A DNA stretch of 64,000 bases from Symsagittifera roscoffensis (taxonomy: Eukaryota; Xenacoelomorpha; Acoela; Convolutidae): the NCBI RefSeq assembly GCF_963678635.1, contig NC_087065.1, positions 59,546,754 through 59,610,753 on the forward strand, given 5' to 3'. Below, piece by piece: positions 55,939-64,000 of this stretch (the stretch's first letter is position 1; every line of letters starts with the position of its first letter). The notes under the pieces are model-generated. The model searched no databases. It worked only from the letters and a program-made list of their open reading frames with translations, and was not told the origin of the DNA. The translations under genes and the position numbers were made by a program.

Positions 55939-56340
55939 AAAACAAAGAAATGAACAAAGGAGTAACAAAGAAGAGGAAATTAAAACTTGAATTGTTTTTT
56001 TTGTGAGAAAAACTCAAATGAGAAACCAAGCCAACTAAGCTTGAAATTGAAACTTAATGAAAGAAAAAAACTTGTACTTAATTTCTGTTAAAAATGCTGC
56101 ATTTATAAAGTTACATTATGAGTTTAGTTATTGTTTTTAGAGACACTTACTGTTTATTTAGAAAGGCTTGAGTGGAGAGTGTTTTGAAGTACTCCAGCAT
56201 GCATGATTATTTTTAATCAACTAGGAAGACTATGTGGTGACTTAAAAGACTTCAGTAATCTCTTGAAGACTGAGATTGTCTTATTGTTCCTTCTAACGAC
56301 CGAGTTTCCTAATTTTAAAATTTATGGCCAATTACAACTA
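55939..56340. other. AT-rich 3' region, nothing seen
   Basis: No gene. It lies between the last coding stretch and the polypurine tract, as a 3' untranslated region of the retroelement would. Confidence 0.4.
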
Positions 56341-56347
56341 AATTTCT

Positions 56348-56358
56348 GAAGGGGGAAG
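56348..56358 (+). other. Candidate polypurine tract
   Basis: GAAGGGGGAAG, followed by CATAGTAGG. Ty3/gypsy elements prime plus-strand synthesis from such a tract just before the 3' LTR. No matching LTR pair was found in the window, so the call rests on sequence and position. Confidence 0.35.
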
Positions 56359-56580
56359 CATAGTAGGATAATTTATGTTTGTTGGTTGGCAGGGATGTAT
56401 TGCGTCCCAACACTTTTAAAACCTAGGAGAAAACGTTTTGAATTGAGATAAGGACACTCAAAGTCAGAAAAGATATTATTTTATCTTAGGTCATATCTTC
56501 AGAGAGCAGATTAATGACATTGTTAGAAGGATGTAGCAATATAGTATGATGCCGTTTGTAGCACGTAGTGAGTCGATGTG

Positions 56581-56898
56581 ATGCGGATAAAAAACTTTTC
56601 CATGTATTTTGTAAACTCTAATCGATGATACTGTACCATTCTGAAGAGATACTCGAGTTTCAATGAGGAAATTGACCGAGCTGTTCGGGGAGTATGTGAC
56701 ATTCGACCAGAATGGCCTGAAGTGCATGGCAGAAACCAGTTTTTATTTGTAGCAGTTGAGTGAGAAAAATGGTTATTTCGAAAGATTAACGGTGTGAATT
56801 ATACAATTGAACGAATTGGGAAGGCATGGCACGTGACAGTGAAAATCACAACGAAAACGTTTGCTAGTTGGAATAAAAAGAACAACGATTTTCACTAA
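56581..56898 (+). pseudogene. Small decayed ORF, unknown
   Basis: One register of 106 codons with two stops: ATG 56581, then RYSSFNEEIDRAVRGVCDIR, PEWPEVHGRNQFLFVAVE (stop), EKWLFRKINGVNYTIERIGK, AWHVTVKITTKTFASWNKKN and TAA. Amino-acid composition looks like real protein. The antisense frame 56727-56491 is less convincing. No family recognised. Confidence 0.35.
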
Positions 56899-57469
56899 TA
56901 AAATCTAGATACTTGAGAGAAAAACTGCCAACGACATTAATATACGAAAAATGCTCCGAGTTGTAACGATTGTACAGCTACAATCTTCAGCGACCAAATC
57001 CCGATAATTCAGAGCGCTATTGGGATGTTCTGCCACCCTTTCTGATTGCCAAGATGACAGCTCTTCGAACGGATTCCAGAACCCGGAAGGGTCTTGGTAG
57101 TTTTTGCAACTTTTACCTTCCCGGAATGCCTTGAATTGAAATTATCAATATCTATTTCATTTTTCAGAACATGAGAAGCTAGTAGTTGAGGGAAAGGGTT
57201 GATCCAACTCCTATGGAAATGAAGTTTTTTATCTAGCGTACAAAACCAATAGTAATATGATAATTAAGTTGTAGCCCTGTTTCTAGGAGCGACCTCGTGG
57301 TCTGGGGATACTGAGACCCAGACATGGGCTCACTATTTTTGCATATAGCTAAATTAACTTGCGCGGTTTGGCCGATAGCCTGAAATAGTATTGACGTTGT
57401 CGATCCAATGTTAATGGAGCACACATTGAGCTCGCTTTGGTAGATACGTTTAAAAGCATGTGAAGCTGC
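56899..57469. other. Nothing identified
   Basis: No supportable gene. A local inverted match GGTCTGGGGATACTGAGACCCAGAC lies near 57301-57324. Confidence 0.4.
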
Positions 57470-58175
57470 GTTTAGAACCTAGCATTATTTTACGTCGGTA
57501 TGTACTTCCGGGCAAATGTTACAGTAATGTGTCATCGGCGCATTGTTCTTTACAGGAATCAGGTAATTTCATTTTTATATCATTGATGAAAATAATAAAA
57601 ATGAGTGGTCTGTGGGACCAACTGTGGGACCAACTGACTAAAAAAATCTGGTTTGATTCAACCCTTTTGAAATAGTTCTCTAACTACGGTTGCTGATGAA
57701 AGTGTTTACTTTCTGATTTGGTTTTTCTGAGAAACCTAAAATTCTATCTGACGTTTTAGTAACTTGCGATTACTAGAACCGAATGGTTACAATGGGTCTA
57801 AAAAGAGCATACAACAAAGTTGTTGATCTCAATGGTTTTCCTGAATTGTTTTGTCCAAGGTAGTATAGAGTTGGTTGTTGAGTAGGACTTTCTAAACCCA
57901 AATTGAGGGTTGCTTAGGAGATTGATAGAGAGAAGATAGCCATGTACTTATTTGTATAATAGTTTTTCGGAGACAATTGTTAGTGCGCCAGTTGTTGAAA
58001 CGGGTTTGTAGTTCTCTGATTTTTCTGGACTGTCAAATTTTGTATATCGGTTTGACTATTGCTTTTTTGAAGTACACTTGGAATGACTTTTTTCAGACAC
58101 GCATTTAGAAGGAACGCATTCATCTTTTAGAGCCCATGCTGGAATACTTGATGGACCTGGTGATTTTGGCATTAA
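57470..58175 (-). pseudogene. Non-LTR retrotransposon reverse transcriptase remnant (minus)
   Basis: Read leftward: MPKSPGPSSIPAWALKDEC (~58175-58120; the SPGPDxIPxW entry motif of jockey/CR1-type RT), SPEKSENYKPVSTTGALTIV, SEKLLYK, LLSNPQFGFRKSYSTTNSIL (QFGFR.xxST motif), then IFIIFINDIKMKLPDSCKEQ and CADDTLL, the YADD-type catalytic box. Many frameshifts and stops. Order and spacing fit non-LTR RT blocks 1-5. It is upstream of, and opposite to, the plus-strand remnant at 58340. Confidence 0.7.
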
Positions 58176-58339
58176 GATTCAACAGTTGTTTTTTTACATT
58201 CAACGCGTGTGAAGAACCTGAAAAAGATCTGTGTTCGTTTCTTATGATAATCACATATTCCTCTAAAAAATCTTGGATTCAGTGTTCTTTTGTCAAAGAA
58301 ACAACCTAGTGCTGAAAATTTATAACGTTTGCCATTTTG

Positions 58340-59060
58340 CATTTTTTAGTTTTTGATCCTCCGGAAGTGTTTTATAAAAAAACTTATTTGGGCTTCGAAA
58401 AAAGCCATGAACATGCTCCAAAGTTTCTTTACACAGAGAACCCAGAAAGTCCATGAAAAAGATTGGTTCTCGAATGTAATCGAAATCAAGCAAGGAGTAC
58501 CACAAGGCACGGTATTGGGACCGCTCTTTTTCAACATTTTGTAAATGATCTGGACAAACAGCTTGAGAACAACTGCAAAATACAACAATACAAAAATGAT
58601 ATGTTTAGTTATTGCTCAAATGCTAGCTTAAATTTTGCAGAAACAAACTCAGAATCCTTAAGTTTTTTAGATTTCACCAACTCTTTTCTAATGAAGACAA
58701 AAGAGAGTTTGTCATCTTTGCAAAGTCTCGAATTAAGCAAGTCACTAAATACAAATGATAGAATTGGCAGACTCTAGAATCAAAGAAACCAATCAAGTGA
58801 ATATTTAGGTGTCATCATTGGAGCAAGAAGTTATCAACGTTCTACGCAAAAGGCAAAAGCAATGAAAACTCTAGCTGAATTTAAGAGCGCACTGCCAATT
58901 ACATACAGGATTGCACTTCTAAAAAATCTAGTTCTCAGCCAGCTTAATTATTCACTGCCACTATTAAGTGGCATTCGAGAAAATGCGCTTTATACCTAGA
59001 CAGACAAATTTATTGGGCTGTTAAAACCGCTTTTTTCAAAGAAAATATGAAAATTCTTTC
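58340..59060 (+). pseudogene. Non-LTR retrotransposon reverse transcriptase remnant (plus)
   Basis: FFTQRTQKVHEKDWFSNVIE, IKQGVPQGTVLGPLFFNIL (the QG[S/T]xLGP block is diagnostic), then in other frames VNDLDKQLENNCKIQQYKND, with the YADD box changed to YKND, MFSYCSNASLNFAETN, a thumb-like YLGVIIGARSYQRSTQKAK and ALPITYRIALLKNLVLSQLN. Jockey/CR1-like. No 3' tail or target duplication seen. Pairing with the minus copy suggests two separate insertions, or an inversion. Confidence 0.75.
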
Positions 59061-59759
59061 TCTGTGAAATTAAACCACAAAAAATTTTCACTAAAGTCTT
59101 AACTTAGTTTTATCCGCTCAATGTTGAGTCCAATAAAATCTTCGTTTGGATCATTATTGTACACTGGATAGATTGTGAGCTGCCTTATCGATAATTCTAT
59201 CAATTCAGTGTTTGTCTTTCTCTCTCTCTAAATCAGTCTTCTGTTTCTTTTCAGTATTCATGGATATTGCATTTGAATTTGCAGGTGATAACCGAGTTAA
59301 ATACGTTATGCTGAAGATAGCCTCGAAATAACAATTTTGAAACTTCAAGTCATGGCAAAGTCTTGGTATGAATTCGAGACAAGACTTGCAAGGGTCTTAG
59401 CGCTTTTTTAATCAACTGGGTCGTTACAATTCGGCTTATATCTGGTCATTGAAAACTGATATTAGATACACAGATGAACGAGAGAGCATAAACCCAAATT
59501 GCTTAAAAAAACGTTACGTTTTTTAGAGTGTGAGATTTTTTTAAAGACTAATTCATAAGAACGTGGTTATTATGTCATAAAAACCTTTTTGTTTCTGAGA
59601 ATCGACATGGAAATTCGACTCCTGAAATATCCGCAAACATGCAAAGATCATAAATTTAATGCATGCAAGTTTGTTTGCTGATTTCAGACAAACGGTCATT
59701 ATTTACGAATCGCTTTCAATTCAAGAAGAAATAGCAAGCCCATCACCAATAATCAGTTG
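59061..59759. other. Nothing identified
   Basis: AT-rich non-coding sequence; no repeat or gene recognised. Confidence 0.4.
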
Positions 59760-60945
59760 GCTCGCAAAAATTTAGTGTTTCTCCTGATCAAGGTATCGAA
59801 ACCAAAAAACTTTGGACAATTTCAAGCTAAACCATATCGTAAAGCAGTTTGAAAAGCATGTTTCATAGAAAAAATTGGTTCCAGAAAAATTAAAAATTTT
59901 CTAAGCAAAGAAGTTTTGAATTATTCCAAAATGTTCCATGAAGCAAATCGGATGGCGCAAGATAAGGTTTTTATATGGAAGCTATTCAAGTGATAAAACG
60001 TTGAAATATTTCAAGTTAAGTCATAGAGCAAATGAATTTGCAAAAAAAATAAGTTTTTCTGGGCAAGCTATTAAATCAAGGAATTTTTGAAAAAATTCTT
60101 GTAGAAAAAATCATTTGGAAAAAAGTTGGGTTTTTCTTAGTAAGCAATTCAAGCGATGAAACGAAACATTTCAAGTTTCTTCACAGAGAAAAGTGGTTCA
60201 AGGTTTTCTATAAAAGCTATTTAAAACATGAAACATTTCCAAGTTCTTTCATTGAATGAAATATTTCGCAAAAACTTTTTTACGGTTTCTAAGCAGGTTG
60301 CTTAGCTAAGAAATCTAAAAAAAATTCAAAATATTTTAAGAAGCGAAGCGAAGCGGAATGGCGATCATTCAATAAAATGCCAGCTATTTCTTAGACCGAA
60401 TCATTTTTTCCATAATTTGAAGTTTTCCATAGCAAGCAGCTGAAGCCATGAAACTTTGACATAATTCAAGATATTAAATGAAACAAGTCGGTTCACAAAA
60501 ATTTGTCTAAGCAAGCTATTCGAAACTTTGAAAACTACGACGTTTTCATTTCACAGATTGAATTGGTACGCAAAAAAAATTAATTGCTTTCTAAGCAAGC
60601 TTTTCCAGCCATAAAAGTTCAAATTATTTCAAAAATCACTTTTCAAAGCAAGCTTTTAAAGCCATGAAACTTTGAAAAATTTCAAGTTATTTTATTGACT
60701 GAATCGGTTAGCAAAAATTAAGTTTTTTCTAATCAAGTTTTTCAAGCTATGAAATTTAGAATTAAGACAAGATATTTTGTAGACTGAACAAACATGCTAT
60801 CAAGCTTTGCAATATTTCAAGTTACTTCTTGGCCCAAATTGGTTTGCCAAAGTTTCAGTTTTTCTAAGCAAGCTTTTGAAGCTATGAAACTTTGAATTAT
60901 TTCAAGTTTTTTGATAGACCGAAGGGTTTGCAAAAAGTCTCTTTC
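59760..60945. repeat. Degenerate AT-rich tandem repeat, ~80-110 bp unit
   Basis: Phrases recur in the same order: TTTTTCTAAGCAAGC, CAAGCxATGAAACTTTGAA, ATTTCAAGTTATTTxATAGA, then GAATCGGTTxGCAAAAA. They return roughly every 80-110 bp, for example AAGCAAGC near 60513, 60594, 60650 and 60868. Units are heavily diverged with indels, so this is an old satellite-like array. Confidence 0.6.
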
Positions 60946-61025
60946 TCTGCATGATAGTTGTTGTTGTTAAATGATTAGTGTCAGACTGAATTGAATCTGT
61001 AAGCGCAACTTTTTGGACAAACATT

Positions 61026-61414
61026 AGGCAGGTACTGTCTAGCCTTGAAACTGGATCAAATTCATCTTCCTCTGAATGGTTCTTAAACGTTACGCTCGAT
61101 AGCATTTTAAAAACTTTCTCCAAATAGTTCTTAGGCATTGCTTTCATTTAATATATAAGATGGCAATTTTGTTTTGAAACAACTAGAGATTGGTTCCTTC
61201 AAAGCATATACTAGGAAATTCACTTTTTATTCTCTAAAATACTTGTTTTCAATGTCAATTACGGACAACATTTACTTCTAGTTCCAGCAAAGTTTCTAAG
61301 AGCAAATGAACACATGTACTCACTTTGAAAATATCAAAATTTGATTTCGAAAAAATACCAATTTAACCCGGGTGTAAGACCGCCAGTTTTCCCCATCTTA
61401 TTTTAATTTTCCAA
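61026..61414. repeat. Direct repeat A, first copy
   Basis: Starts AGGCAGGTACTGTCTAGCC and is nearly identical to 62341-62728 (offset 1,315 bp). On the minus strand it contains a short frame beginning MKAMPKNYLEKVFKMLSSVT that is preserved in both copies; without further support I do not call it a gene. Confidence 0.8.
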
Positions 61415-61971
61415 ATTTTGTAAATTTGTATAAAACAGCCGAGTTTAGTTTAAGTTTCATACTTAGATTGTTTCAGTTTTCTAGCTCACAGTGCTTTTCT
61501 TCGCAAGAGCAGTTTTTGTGAAAGAGTTCACTCCGAAGCAAAAATTAGTGCAGACGATTAAATCTGGTATTCTCAGATTCAGATAGAATAGGCCAGTCTT
61601 TAAAACCGAATTTGAAAATAATGGTGTCCATAAAAATTGAAATAAACTTTTAGAGAGTTTAAACGTAAGTTTGTCTTTATTTTTCAACACGAGCGAGTTG
61701 TTTTACGCGCACAAAGTAAGCATTGTAACCTATATTTTCCGACGTCAAAGAAAAAGTCAGTTTGTAGGAAGAGTATGTTTTTGCTCTTTCAAATATGTTC
61801 TTTCACGACAAGGCATGAATGAAAAATGAAATATTAGAAAGCATGAATGAAAAAATAAATCATTTGCATAGTTTCGCGCACTTTTACGCGGTTTTTCACA
61901 ATTTTCCGAGCTCTTTCACAATTTTCTGGCATCTTTCCCTTAGAAAGAGCAAAAACAAACACTTAAACAGT
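61415..61971. other. Nothing identified
   Basis: AT-rich. A local motif TTTCACAATTTTCxG recurs at ~61895 and ~61918. Confidence 0.4.
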
Positions 61972-62074
61972 TAGAACATAGTTGAAAATGGCCTCGGGCA
62001 AAAGAGCCGAACTCGGGCACTTCGTGCCCTCAGGCGGGCTCTTTTTCCCTCGGGCATCTTTCAATTATGTTCTA
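61972..62074. repeat. 103-bp imperfect foldback palindrome
   Basis: Outer arms TAGAACATAGTTGAAA and TTTCAATTATGTTCTA, middle arms CCTCGGGCAAAAGAGCC and GGGCTCTTTTTCCCTCGGG, inner stem GGGCACTTCGTGCCC with a TTCG centre. It is GC-rich inside AT-rich surroundings, which suggests a MITE-like foldback element or a structured RNA hairpin. Confidence 0.75.
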
Positions 62075-62097
62075 TTTACTACAGAGATGAAATTATT

Positions 62098-62276
62098 TTG
62101 TATAGAAAGTTTTCAGCGACACTAGAAAATGTTTTTTTTTCATTCATGCATGGCATGCAAAACAAAAATAACATATTCTGTATGTCATCGTCAACTCTAA
62201 GGCACACTTAGTGCATTTCGAAGAAATAACAATATATTGAGCTATGAATTGGAAGTTTTGGTACGTTTCGACGACC
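62098..62276. repeat. Direct repeat B, first copy
   Basis: From TGTATAGAAAGTTTTCAGCG to GTACGTTTCGACGACC. Repeated at 62734-62912 (offset 636 bp) with few changes. Confidence 0.8.
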
Positions 62277-62340
62277 TTGTTTGTGGTTACCAATTTCTGG
62301 ATGGAAAAAACTGTTTGTAAGTACTGTGATTTAAGACTTT

Positions 62341-62728
62341 AGGCAGGTACTGTCTAGCCTTGAAACTGGATCAAATTCATCTTCCTCTGAATGGTTCTTA
62401 AACGTTACGCTCGATAGCATTTTAAAAACTTTCTCCAAATAGTTCTTAGGCATTGCTTTCATTTAATATATAAGATGGCAATTTTGTTTTGAAACAACTA
62501 GAGATTGGTTCCTTCAAAGCATATACTAGGAAATTCACTTTTTATTCTCTAAAATACTTGTTTTCAATGTCAATTACGGACAACATTTACTTCTAGTTCC
62601 AGCAAAGTTTCTAAGAGCAAATGAACACATGTACTCACTTTGAAAATATCAAAATTTGATTTCGAAAAAATACCAATTTAACCCGGGTGTAAGACCGCCA
62701 GTTCTCCCCATCTTATTTTAATTTTTCT
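62341..62728. repeat. Direct repeat A, second copy
   Basis: Second copy of 61026-61414. Here repeat B follows almost directly, whereas the first A and B copies are ~690 bp apart with the foldback between them. Confidence 0.8.
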
Positions 62729-62733
62729 AATTT

Positions 62734-62912
62734 CTGTATAGAAAGTTTTCAGCGACGCTAGAAAATTTTTTATTTCATTCATGCATGGCATGCAAAACAA
62801 AAACATCATATTCTGTATGTCATCGTCAACTCTAAGGCACACTTAGTGCATTTCGAAGAAATAACATTATATTGAGCTATGAATTGGAAGTTTTGGTACG
62901 TTTCAACGACCC
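62734..62912. repeat. Direct repeat B, second copy
   Basis: Second copy of 62098-62276. Confidence 0.8.
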
Positions 62913-64000
62913 GGAGAAAAAACTTAGAATTTCTATGGTTTCATTCACTTTTCTGGTTTTTGTTTTATCTAGTTGTGTTACGTTTTTGCCAGCCTACATA
63001 TTTTAATGACCTTATGGAAAATTTTACATAGAAGTAGAAACAAAATTTAAACTTACTATAATAATTAGTTGGTTTCATGATGCAAAAAGAAAATTCAAAC
63101 GCCCAGTCAGCCGTGTCTTCATTTTTTTCGCAACGACGTGAGATTGTAAAATTTAATCGAATTCAGTAAAAGTTTTATGCTGCCCTAATCATGTTTTTTT
63201 TTGCTGAAACCACTTCACAATGCATCAATTTTTTTCAATTTAGCTTAATCAATCAAGAATTTACTCTAGAGCAAACCTAACTGCCGATGATAAATGCTCG
63301 TATTTTCAATCACGTAGTAACCTGATATAATTTTGGGCATTGATATTATCATAGAGAACAGCTGAGAACAATTGCTGTCGGTTGATGCAAAAAATTATTG
63401 AAATTAGTTGTAAATGATGTTCAAATTATTCCGCAAAACTGGAAGTTTTAGTTAGTGAAACCTTATCTTCTCTAAAATAAAAAGCCAACAAAATAAACTC
63501 AAATCAAAAGCAGGTATTTATTTTTCAGAAGGACAATTTGACGGTCATTTTGAGAGTCGTTCACTTCTCTGACTTTCTAGCAAACTTGCGGCATGTTTAC
63601 TGAAACCCGCTATGAAACTCTCAATGTTTATTTGAAACGGTTTTTTAGTTTTTCCGGTTTGGAGCATGCCCACAGACTTCACCATTTACTGAAGGGTTTT
63701 TCCGTTCTCCAATTATTTTTGACGACGCTTGACAAAACCAAATTAGATGGACTAATTTAACTTTTTTTGCGAATCATGTAAAATCACTAATATACTATTT
63801 TTTGCCTATTTAAGTTTGTTTGGACTATTTTAAGTTTTTTTTCTCTAAATTAGAAACTAGTGGGAAAATTAAGCTCAAACGTTTTTTCTGTAGGACAAAT
63901 TTTAAAAATGGTTTCGGAAAACATTTAACTCGAGCTCAATCAAACTTGTAAATAGGACTAAGAAAATTTATTAGAGCTACTGTTTCGACTGTTATTTCAA
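62913..64000. other. Nothing identified
   Basis: AT-rich non-coding sequence; no gene, RNA or clear repeat recognised. Confidence 0.4.

Noticed and set aside
57290-57360. GC-rich stretch near 57300 as a tRNA-like gene
   Set aside because: No cloverleaf, no A/B box pair and no CCA-compatible acceptor stem.
59760-60945. Tandem repeat as a CRISPR array
   Set aside because: Units are long, degenerate and have no constant repeat with unique spacers; the genome is eukaryotic.

Overview
This is invertebrate animal nuclear DNA. It is AT-rich and full of decayed mobile elements, with no operons, tRNA or rRNA genes seen, and no intact host gene that I can support. I cannot name the species. The PolB type (C2H2 zinc fingers fused to a family B DNA polymerase) is one I associate with large Polinton-like elements of cnidarians and other aquatic invertebrates.

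Layout. 1-672 is a minisatellite. 732-44108 is one Polinton/Maverick-type insertion of 43,377 bp. Its inverted ends begin AGTAGTAG and end CTACTACT, and it is flanked by an exact 6-bp target-site duplication TGAGAT (726-731 and 44109-44114). The element is built as two huge inverted arms around a small core. Each arm carries a zinc-finger/PolB gene pointing outward and an acidic ~155-residue protein gene pointing inward. The left arm (732 to ~9795) has one full-length but broken PolB (1373-5688, minus). The core (9796-11954) holds three unrecognised genes: a minus-strand gene with a candidate -1 ribosomal frameshift site, a divergent plus-strand gene, and a two-exon gene with a 93-nt intron. 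The right arm has been swollen by nested tandem duplications of 1.7, 2.8, 1.2 and 9.7 kb, and by a 1.08-kb array of the PolB palm region whose last three units are exactly 1083 bp apart. No integrase, packaging ATPase, protease or capsid gene was recognised, so this copy looks non-autonomous.

Control regions are unusually readable. The PolB promoter has three perfect TGACGTCA sites next to a TATA box. The acidic-protein promoter has evenly spaced CCAAT boxes (five copies). The divergent core promoter has a 34-bp near-palindrome centred on TAATATTA (five copies). A 20-bp motif like TGTATTAAGATAGGGAATA occurs in both termini and in every AT-rich spacer.

44464-55938 is a decayed Ty3/gypsy-like element: reverse transcriptase and RNase H, then about 8.5 kb of broken plus-strand coding sequence of unknown function with an SGNH-hydrolase-like stretch near its start, and a polypurine tract at 56348. 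57470-59060 has two non-LTR reverse transcriptase remnants in opposite orientations. 59760-62912 holds degenerate tandem repeats, a 103-bp foldback and paired direct duplications. The rest shows nothing I can interpret.
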